This document shows, piece by piece, positions 57,723 through 64,000 of a stretch of 64,000 nt of DNA; the first letter of the stretch is position 1; the number at the start of each line of letters is the position of its first letter. A program made the translations under genes and the position numbers. The notes under the pieces are model-generated. The model was not told where the DNA came from, did not search any database, and saw only the letters and a program-made list of their open reading frames with translations. This stretch comes from Moraxella oculi (GTDB lineage: Bacteria; Pseudomonadota; Gammaproteobacteria; Pseudomonadales; Moraxellaceae): the NCBI RefSeq assembly GCF_023336735.1, contig NZ_JAMBAQ010000012.1, positions 1 to 64,000 on the forward strand. The letters are read 5' to 3'.

Positions 57723-59888
57723 ATGAATGCTTTATCTAAAACCACTTTATCATTAACGGTTGGGTTGTTCATGACTCCTGCTTTTGCTGACATTAAAGAG
57801 CCAAATATTCAGCTTAACCCGATTAGCATCAAATTACAAAAGCGTCTTGATGACACCAAAATGTATCTTGAGGATAATAACAAACGCACCGAGACCGACT
57901 TGCGTGGTGTGCTAAAAGAAGAACCTGCGATTGACTTTGGTGGTGGCATGGCAACCTCACAATGGACAACCATTCGTGGCGTGGGTCAAAACCAAATCGA
58001 TCTTAAAGTCGACAATGTGTATGCTGATACTCGCCTATTTCGCTATCAAGGGCGTTTCGTTCTAGATCCAACTTTAACTAAGGTTGTTGGTATCCAAAAA
58101 GGCACTGGTTCTGCCAGTGCTGGCATTGGAGCGACCAGCGGTGCGATTGTCGCTAAGACGATTGAAGCAAAAGAGTTGCTAAAAGACAGTCCAAATAATT
58201 TTGGGGCAAAAATCAATGTGGGTCATGCCAGTAATGACGGTCGCAGCTATGGTGTTGCAGCTTTTGGTAAGATGGATGATTTTGATGCCTTAGTTGCGGT
58301 GAACATCAATGATGAAGAGGACTATAAGGCAGGTAGGGGCTATAAAAACATTGAGGGCAGTGATAAGGTTTGGCACAGTCAAGTGAAGCAAAAATCTGTG
58401 CTTGCCAAAGTGGGTTTTGATGCCAATCCAGATCACCGTTTCACAGTGTCGCACCGACATGAAGAGCAGTCAGGGTGGCGAGCATTGCGTGAGCAGTATG
58501 ACATGTCGCAATCTCGACTTCGTGTCGATGAAGATCGTGGATTGACCCCACCTCAGCGTGCCATGGGCTATGTGCTGACCAATGAGTTTGCAGGCATGAA
58601 TGTGCGTCGCAATCCTGCTGTCAAGACTTTTTATGTCAAAAATGCCAATGGCGACTACGTCTCTGGCGATGTTGGCAATCGCATTGCTGATCGCACCAAC
58701 ACCATCAAAACCACCAATCTTGAATGGTCTGGAAAGAACATGGGTGTTGTTGATTATGCTGATGCTAATATTTATCACAGAGTCGCCAAGCGAGCTTCCA
58801 CCCCAGAAGATTTGACAGGCAGACCATTGGTTAGTGGTGCGACTTTGACCACTCAAGGGGCGAATGTTAATCTAAATACTGAATTTAAGCCTTTTGGTGT
58901 GTTTGCTAACGGCTATTTGCTAAAATACGGCATCAACTACCGTAAACAAACCGCCACACCGCATTTACTTGCTCCAAATTTCCAAGAGCAACAAAAAACA
59001 GATGCAGGTGTGTATGTAGAGGGCATCACCGACATTGGTCAGTTGACCTTAACCACAGGGCTTCGTTATGATCATTTTAGCATTGATAAAATGATGAGCG
59101 TTGGCAGACCTAAGACTTCTCATGGGCAATTCAATCCCAGCATTGGTCTGATTTATCAAGCCGCGCCAGACTTGTCATTCAAGGCAAGTCATCATTATGC
59201 CACACGCAGCCCACGACTTTATGAACCATCAATTGCTGGTGGCTTGAGTGTCAATATCATTAATTTTGCTAAAAATATCAAGCCAGAGACGGCACGCACC
59301 AGTGAGATTGGCTTTGATTATCAACATGACAACTTGGCAGTAAAAGGCACTTATTTTTGGCAAAACATCAAAGATGTGCATGGCTATCAAGGAGATAATC
59401 GCACGATGTCAGATATGGCAAATGTGGGCAAGCTAAAAAATCGTGGTTATGAAGTCAATGCAGGTTATCGTTTGAATGATCTGACTGCACGCTTTGGCTT
59501 GGCACATAGCAAGCCTTCATTGGTGGGGGATTTAAAAGATGACGGTACGCTGTTTTCGGTGGAGACGGGTCGTACTTGGACGACTTCTTTGGCTTATCAA
59601 GTCAATCCTAAGCTGACAGTCGGCTGGCGTGGACGCTTGGTGGAAGATGCGTATACCCCAACAGGACAAGGCGGTGGACAAAGCATTTCTGGCATCACTC
59701 GCAAAGGATACCGTTTGCATGATGTTTTTGCCAATTATCAGCCGTTCGCAAATGATCAGTTTAATGTCAATGTTGCTGTCAATAACCTGACTAACGAAAA
59801 CTACACTCCGCATAGTCAAACCGCCACTACCAATTCATTGGCTGGTGCTGGTAGAGACATTAGATTGGGTGTGAATTACATTTTTTAG
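57723..59888 (+). CDS. TonB-dependent outer-membrane receptor, substrate unknown
   Basis: This 721-residue receptor would import a ligand through a 22-strand barrel using TonB energy. A signal peptide ends at AFA (residue 22). The plug follows (LRGVLKEEPAIDFGGGMATSQWTTIRGVGQNQIDLKVDN, GIQKGTGSASAGIGATSGAIV). The barrel has HYATRSPRLYEPSI and NLTNENYTPHS, and a terminal phenylalanine NYIF. The histidine that lies between the FRAP and NPNL boxes of heme receptors is not seen here, so heme is not supported. It lies on the opposite strand between tgt and queA with its own promoter and terminator. Confidence 0.9.
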   Translation: MNALSKTTLSLTVGLFMTPAFADIKEPNIQLNPISIKLQKRLDDTKMYLEDNNKRTETDLRGVLKEEPAIDFGGGMATSQWTTIRGVGQNQIDLKVDNVYADTRLFRYQGRFVLDPTLTKVVGIQKGTGSASAGIGATSGAIVAKTIEAKELLKDSPNNFGAKINVGHASNDGRSYGVAAFGKMDDFDALVAVNINDEEDYKAGRGYKNIEGSDKVWHSQVKQKSVLAKVGFDANPDHRFTVSHRHEEQSGWRALREQYDMSQSRLRVDEDRGLTPPQRAMGYVLTNEFAGMNVRRNPAVKTFYVKNANGDYVSGDVGNRIADRTNTIKTTNLEWSGKNMGVVDYADANIYHRVAKRASTPEDLTGRPLVSGATLTTQGANVNLNTEFKPFGVFANGYLLKYGINYRKQTATPHLLAPNFQEQQKTDAGVYVEGITDIGQLTLTTGLRYDHFSIDKMMSVGRPKTSHGQFNPSIGLIYQAAPDLSFKASHHYATRSPRLYEPSIAGGLSVNIINFAKNIKPETARTSEIGFDYQHDNLAVKGTYFWQNIKDVHGYQGDNRTMSDMANVGKLKNRGYEVNAGYRLNDLTARFGLAHSKPSLVGDLKDDGTLFSVETGRTWTTSLAYQVNPKLTVGWRGRLVEDAYTPTGQGGGQSISGITRKGYRLHDVFANYQPFANDQFNVNVAVNNLTNENYTPHSQTATTNSLAGAGRDIRLGVNYIF

Positions 59889-59922
59889 TATTGTTCATTT
59901 TTAAAGTCATCCAAAAACCCCA

Positions 59923-59951
59923 TGGCAAGCATGTTTGTTGTGGGGTTTTTG
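59923..59951 (+). terminator. Terminator of the TonB receptor gene
   Basis: AAAAACCCCA (59923-59932) pairs with TGGGGTTTTT (59941-59950), T-rich after. Confidence 0.88.
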
Positions 59952-60020
59952 TTGGTAAGTATTTTTTAAATGCTTTAAATGTGTTCAAAGGGTTTAAAAA
60001 TACCACGAAGTTGATGACTG

Positions 60021-60054
60021 GCAATCAGGCGTATTGATGCGCTGATTGCATTTT
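60021..60054. terminator. Second hairpin downstream of the TonB receptor gene
   Basis: GCAATCAG (60021-60028) pairs with CTGATTGC (60042-60049), followed by ATTTT. It lies between the receptor gene and queA and may back up the terminator. Confidence 0.45.
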
Positions 60055-60125
60055 AATCATTCAGCGAGTATGGGGTGGGTATCTGACGCCCAAATACGAA
60101 CTTGTGGTGTTTTTTTAAAGGTGTT

Positions 60126-61193
60126 TCATGACTGTTTGAGAGTTTCAGTGCCATCAATCAGCATGGCATCGCCATAGCTAAAAAAACGGTACTGTTTGGC
60201 GATGGCGTGTGCATAGGCTTGCTTGATGGGTTCAATCCCTCCAAAGGCAGACACGAGCATGAGTAGGGTGGATTTGGGCAGGTGAAAATTGGTGATGAGT
60301 CGGTCTACCACGCCAAATGTATAAGGGGGATAAATAAAAATTTGTGTATCGCCACGAAATTCGCATAGCTGACCATCAACACGGTGTAAGTGGGCGGTTT
60401 CTAATGTGCGAGTTACGGTCGTGCCAACAGCAATGATCTGCCCACCATTTGCTTTGGTTTGATTGATTTTATCAGCGGTACTTTTGGGAAGGTGGGCATA
60501 TTCAGCATGCATGATGTGATTTGACAAGTCGTCTGTCTTAACAGGGGCGAAAGTCCCTGCACCTACATGAAGCGTTACAAAAGCGATTTGGATACCTTTG
60601 TCTTGAAGTGCTTGCAGGGTTTTTTTATCAAAGTGTAGGCTTGCGGTAGGGGCGGCGACGCTGGCTTGTTTGTCTGGGTGATGAAATACGGTTTGATAAC
60701 GATCATCGTCTTGTTCGTCCGCATGTCGTTCAAAGTACGGTGGGATTGGCATTTCTCCAAACTGTTCCAAATCTGCCAAAATCGGTGCATCAAATTGTAA
60801 AACAAAGAGATTCTCTGCTCGACCCATCATGGTGGCGCTCATCTTGCCATTTGCCAAATGTACTTTTTGACCCATTTTTAAGGCGCGGCTGGATCGTACA
60901 TGGCAGTGAGCAATATGTTTTTCATGGTCAATGATTCGCTCGATCAGCACTTCTACCGCACCGCCTGTATCTTTGATGCCAAATAATCGTGCTTTCATGA
61001 CTTTGGTGTCATTAAGCACAAGCAAATCGCCTGAATTTAAAAGGCTGGGCAAATCACCAAATGCCAAATCAGTCAAATGTCCTGCTTTGACATGTAGGAG
61101 GCGAGAGTCTGAACGCACTCGCAAGGGGTGGCGAGCGATGAGTTCATTGGGAAGGTGGTAGTCAAAATCGGCAGTTAAGAGAGGTTTGTTCAT
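60126..61193 (-). CDS. queA: S-adenosylmethionine:tRNA ribosyltransferase-isomerase QueA
   Basis: QueA adds the epoxycyclopentanediol group from SAM to preQ1 in tRNA, forming epoxyqueuosine. The 355 residues have the start FDYHLPNELIARHPL, DLLVLNDTKVMKARLFG, PIPPYFERHADEQDDDRYQTVF, and SVAAPTASLHF with HVGAGTFAPV. The C-terminus has TNFHLPKSTLLMLVSAFGG. All are diagnostic. It should form one pathway with tgt, but the two are not adjacent here. Confidence 0.96.
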   Translation of the reverse strand: MNKPLLTADFDYHLPNELIARHPLRVRSDSRLLHVKAGHLTDLAFGDLPSLLNSGDLLVLNDTKVMKARLFGIKDTGGAVEVLIERIIDHEKHIAHCHVRSSRALKMGQKVHLANGKMSATMMGRAENLFVLQFDAPILADLEQFGEMPIPPYFERHADEQDDDRYQTVFHHPDKQASVAAPTASLHFDKKTLQALQDKGIQIAFVTLHVGAGTFAPVKTDDLSNHIMHAEYAHLPKSTADKINQTKANGGQIIAVGTTVTRTLETAHLHRVDGQLCEFRGDTQIFIYPPYTFGVVDRLITNFHLPKSTLLMLVSAFGGIEPIKQAYAHAIAKQYRFFSYGDAMLIDGTETLKQS

Positions 61194-61221
61194 GGTAAGG
61201 TCAATTGTTTAAAATGGCATT

Positions 61222-61230
61222 ATTGTATCA
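61222..61230 (-). promoter_or_regulatory. Candidate extended -10 promoter of queA
   Basis: On the minus strand TGA followed by TACAAT, about 30 bases before the queA start. Confidence 0.5.
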
Positions 61231-61331
61231 AATTTCCGAATAAAAAGATGGTGGTGCTGTATTTTTTTTCTGCGTTTTTTGCTGGAATTGTAAAATGACT
61301 CAAACAGGCGTATCATATTGGTAACCTTTAA

Positions 61332-61740
61332 GGCAGTAAAAATCGTGAAAAAGCAAAAACCAAGCTCTCACGATTGCATGATCAAATTGGTTGTGTCAGA
61401 AAAGACTTTCTGCATAAACTGACAAGCAATTTGATAAAAGCCTATGACACTATCGCCATTGAAGATTTGAATGTCAAGGGCATGCTCAAAAATTGTAAAC
61501 TTGCTTGGTCTGTCAATGATTTGGGATTTTAAATGCCCCAACTGTAACACAGCTCATGATAGGGGTATCAATGCCAGTATCAACATTTTAAATAAGGCGG
61601 ATAAGGGCTTAACTTTATCTTAATTTCAACAAGCGGTAGATTCTGCCGTAATGGTCTATGGAGCTTATGTCAGCCTTAAGTCAAATTGACAAGAGCAACA
61701 AGCGATGAAGTAGAAATTAAACACTAAATTTGCCTTTAGG
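61332..61740 (+). pseudogene. Remnant of an IS200/IS605-family tnpB
   Basis: Fragments of TnpB (OrfB) are readable in order. From 61332, KNREKAKTKLSRLHDQIGCVR, then TIAIEDLNVKGMLKN with the RuvC glutamate, ending at a TAA at 61530. From 61531 in another frame, FKCPNCNTAHDRGINASINIL. Then, after further stops, a C-terminal AVDSAVMVYGAYVSL-like segment and a KLNTKFAF end. The N-terminal half and the stretch between DLGF and FKCPNC are deleted, and the catalytic aspartate of DRD is now Gly. No tnpA or intact ends were found. It is non-functional and fills most of the 580-base queA-nnrS gap. Confidence 0.88.
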
Positions 61741-61775
61741 TAAGTTTAGATCGGTTTTAAGGAACGGTATTTGCC

Positions 61776-63020
61776 ATGTTAACAAACATTCAACATGCCA
61801 CCAAACGCCCCGTGTCGTCTCATGCGATTTTAAATTTGGGTTTTCGTATTTTTTTTGTGGGGGCGGGTATTTTTGCCATCATCAGCATGATTTTATGGTT
61901 TTTGATATTGCAAGGCACGGCATCTTTTCAAAATGCACTAAACCCTTTTTATTGGCATGCTCATGAAATGCTATTTGGATATACACTGGCAGTTGTGGCA
62001 GGGTTTTTGCTCACGGCGGTCAAAGTGTGGACAGGTCAAATGATGCCTTATGGCTGGCGTTTGGGAATGATATTTGGGGCGTGGACACTCGCACGATTGG
62101 CATGGCTTGGGCTACATGCCGTACCAAGCTCTGCGATGATGATTATGGCTTGTGTTTTTGACATCATTTTTTGGGTGATGGTTTGTTGGGTCATCATCAA
62201 AGCGGTGTGGGTCGCTCGCCAAAAACGACAGATTGGCATCGTTGCCAAGCTTATTTTGCTGCTGCTTGCACATCTGTCTTTTTATGCTGGTGTTTTGTTG
62301 AGTGATGCCAATGTGCAGCAAATCGCACTATACGCCACCTTATATCTGATCATTGGCATGGTCTTTACCATCGCTCGGCGTGTGTTGCCATTTTTTATTA
62401 CCAAGGGTGTTAGCGTGGGTTGTGATGGTAAGCCCAATGGCATCAACCTGCCACAAAAAAATTCTCGTCTGCTGGATATGATGAGTTTGATTGGCTTTTT
62501 TGGGTTTGTTGTTTTTGACTTGTTACACCTCTCCATCATCGCCAGTGCATTCGCCATGGCATGCTTGATTGCCAATGTGCTACGCCTAAAAAACTGGTAT
62601 CATCATGGCATTTGGCAAAAGCCATTGTTATGGTCGCTTGTCATTGCTTTTGGCGGCATGACGGCAAGTCTTGGGCTGTTTGTTGTTAGGCCTTTTTTTC
62701 AAAGCTCTGTGGACATTCATTCATTGGCACTACATGGTTTGGCGTTGTTTGGTATTGGGTTGATGACGGTTGCGATGATGGCTCGTGTGGCATTGGGTCA
62801 TACAGGAAGAAGCATTCATGCACCGCCAAAAACGGTGGGGGCAATGTTCCTGTTCATGATTGTGTGTGCGTGTTGTCGTGTGATCTTGCCGATGTTTGGG
62901 GGTGAATATATGGGGTGGATTGCCATATCACAAATTGCATGGGTGGTGTCTTTTGTGCTGTTTTGCGTGTCTTATGTGGGCATGTTAGCAAGACCTAGGG
63001 TGGATGGATTGTTTGGATGA
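61776..63020 (+). CDS. NnrS family heme-copper membrane protein
   Basis: NnrS is a polytopic heme- and copper-binding protein that helps cells resist nitric-oxide stress. The 414 residues contain about twelve helices. The N-terminus FRIFFVGAGIFAIISMILWF, the conserved NPFYWHAHEMLFGYTLAVVAGFLLTAVKVWTG with its metal-ligand histidines, and RRVLPFFITKGV fit. RVALGHTGRS in the C-terminal half is also typical. It lies right after the tnpB remnant. No denitrification genes are visible nearby. Confidence 0.92.
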   Translation: MLTNIQHATKRPVSSHAILNLGFRIFFVGAGIFAIISMILWFLILQGTASFQNALNPFYWHAHEMLFGYTLAVVAGFLLTAVKVWTGQMMPYGWRLGMIFGAWTLARLAWLGLHAVPSSAMMIMACVFDIIFWVMVCWVIIKAVWVARQKRQIGIVAKLILLLLAHLSFYAGVLLSDANVQQIALYATLYLIIGMVFTIARRVLPFFITKGVSVGCDGKPNGINLPQKNSRLLDMMSLIGFFGFVVFDLLHLSIIASAFAMACLIANVLRLKNWYHHGIWQKPLLWSLVIAFGGMTASLGLFVVRPFFQSSVDIHSLALHGLALFGIGLMTVAMMARVALGHTGRSIHAPPKTVGAMFLFMIVCACCRVILPMFGGEYMGWIAISQIAWVVSFVLFCVSYVGMLARPRVDGLFG

Positions 63021-63049
63021 TTGACAATGCCAATGATGGCAAAGTGCCC

Positions 63050-63073
63050 AAAAATTATGCTAAAAATTATGCT
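63050..63073. repeat. Tandem 12-base repeat carrying the apbC -10 region
   Basis: AAAAATTATGCT occurs twice in a row (63050-63061, 63062-63073), followed by AAAATG. The second copy creates TGC-TAAAAT (63070-63078), an extended -10 about 33 bases before the apbC ATG. Confidence 0.7.
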
Positions 63074-63110
63074 AAAATGAATCAACGATAACCGCTTAAA
63101 AGAGTAAGAT

Positions 63111-64000
63111 ATGTTTAATCCGTTTAAAAAAAAGCGACAGATTGGCATGGTCGATATTGATCAAGTGTTGGGCGAGTTTTTTTTGTATGGCATGCCTTTA
63201 TCTGTCTTTATTGATGGTAAAGACAGCCATGATGATGTGCTGAATCTTTCTTTAAAAATCCCCAAAGAGGCAGATCAAAGTCAGGTTGAGCAGCTGTATC
63301 AACATTTAAGAGAAAAATTACATTTGATTGGTGTGGCGGAATTAAATTTGAATGTCATTTTGTCCGATCAGCCAACTTCCGTCAAAAGCATTCATGATGG
63401 GCAGAGCTTTGATCAAATGAATCAAAGCGCCATATCCACCAACGCCAAAAAAAAGCAGCCCATCAAATCTCCCCCCAGACAAGATGACATCGCACCTCAC
63501 CCACGCATTCGCCATATCATTGCGGTTGCGTCAGGAAAGGGTGGCGTTGGCAAATCCACCGTTACGGTCAACATTGCCCTTGCACTACAACGCTTGGGAA
63601 AAACGGTGGGTATTTTAGATGCTGATATTTATGGACCTTCCATACCTGACATGTTGGGCGTGGCAGGCACCAAGCCTGATGTTGAAAATGAGCAGTTTGT
63701 GCCGATAGATGCACAAGGCATTGCCATGCTGTCAATCGGCAGCTTGATTGATGATGAGGGTACGCCGATTGTTTGGCGAGGTGTGAAAGCGACAGGGGCG
63801 TTCATGCAACTATACAATCAAACTAACTGGCCAAATCTGGACTATTTGATCATTGACATGCCGCCTGGCACAGGAGATATTCAATTAACTTTGGCTCAAC
63901 GCATTCCTGTTACTTGTGCGATTGTTGTTACAACGCCCCAACACATTGCCTTGCTGGATGCCAAAAAAGGCGTGGCGATGTTTCAAAAAGTTGGCATTCC
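63111..64000 (+). CDS. apbC: Iron-sulfur cluster carrier ATPase, Mrp/ApbC family (cut by window end)
   Basis: This is a P-loop carrier of 4Fe-4S clusters in the Mrp/NBP35 family. Translation from ATG 63111 gives 296 residues before the window ends. Residues ~1-90 are a divergent MIP18-like domain, and ~95-135 a lysine-rich linker. Then comes the deviant Walker A ASGKGGVGKSTVTVNIALAL and GILDADIYGPSIPDMLG. Further on are IVWRGVKATGAFMQL and YLIIDMPPGTGDIQLTLAQ. The CxxC cluster site lies beyond the window. AGAGTAAG is a weak ribosome site. Confidence 0.93.
   Translation, partial: MFNPFKKKRQIGMVDIDQVLGEFFLYGMPLSVFIDGKDSHDDVLNLSLKIPKEADQSQVEQLYQHLREKLHLIGVAELNLNVILSDQPTSVKSIHDGQSFDQMNQSAISTNAKKKQPIKSPPRQDDIAPHPRIRHIIAVASGKGGVGKSTVTVNIALALQRLGKTVGILDADIYGPSIPDMLGVAGTKPDVENEQFVPIDAQGIAMLSIGSLIDDEGTPIVWRGVKATGAFMQLYNQTNWPNLDYLIIDMPPGTGDIQLTLAQRIPVTCAIVVTTPQHIALLDAKKGVAMFQKVGI

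Noticed and set aside
57723-59888. Assigning the TonB receptor as a heme or hemoglobin receptor
   Set aside because: The His between FRAP-like and NPNL-like boxes is absent, and there is no adjacent heme-transport gene or strong Fur box.
61332-61740. Active TnpB or TnpB-guide RNA system
   Set aside because: Internal deletion, frameshifts and loss of the catalytic aspartate leave no complete protein.

Overview
The window is chromosomal DNA of a gammaproteobacterium, most probably Moraxella or a close relative in the Moraxellaceae. This rests on the general character of the proteins, moderate G+C, gene neighbourhoods (sspA/sspB beside petABC beside rplM/rpsI; tamA/tamB; ccmFGHI) and strictly respiratory, non-fermentative metabolism. 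It is an inference from gene content, not a database match. Almost all of it is core housekeeping sequence, densely packed, with clear bidirectional hairpin terminators at most strand switches. There is no prophage, no CRISPR array and no recognisable defence island.

Layout. 1-140: end of one tRNA and a complete tRNA-Asp. 0.2-10.4 kb, mostly minus strand: metG, sspB-sspA, petC-petB-petA (bc1 complex), rpsI-rplM, rsmD-mrdA. 10.6-17.3 kb, plus: a DUF445 membrane protein, ccmF-ccmG-ccmH-ccmI (late steps of cytochrome c maturation, supplying the c1 made at 3.7 kb) and adk. 17.4-28.9 kb, mixed: a hypothetical, HIT protein, fpr, trmO, prfB with its programmed frameshift, a DUF302 lipoprotein, a succinate/acetate CoA-transferase, trmL, an entericidin-like peptide, hemW-rhlB, a small exported protein, a cold-shock gene with a long leader, and aroQ. 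29.0-35.98 kb, minus: a glycine-cleavage locus led by a tandem glycine riboswitch (gcvT, gcvH, gcvP). It is interrupted by two A+T-rich additions: a broken small cysteine-rich reading frame, and a two-domain gene joining a YqcI/YcgG (GntA-type) domain to a HAD phosphatase.

36.0-48.8 kb: a YcgL protein, a membrane protein, rpsF-rpsR-rplI, an exported repeat protein, an LplT-like transporter, then tamA-tamB for outer-membrane assembly. 48.8-56.3 kb: hemP with Fur-like sites, a Nudix/ThiE fusion, an N-terminally extended GAPDH, obgE, hemE, fabI and a DUF1275 membrane protein. 56.4-61.2 kb: the queuosine genes tgt and queA on the minus strand, separated by a TonB-dependent receptor on the plus strand. 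61.3-61.7 kb: the decayed remains of an IS605-type tnpB. 61.8 kb to the end: nnrS and the first part of an Mrp/ApbC ATPase.

The most unusual items are the YcgG-HAD fusion inserted directly upstream of gcvP, the homopolymer-broken cysteine-rich small gene between gcvT and gcvH, and the TonB receptor lodged between tgt and queA. Heme and iron run through the window (bc1, Ccm, HemW, HemE, HemP, NnrS, ApbC, and possibly the YcgG domain), but the genes are scattered and do not form one regulon that can be seen here.
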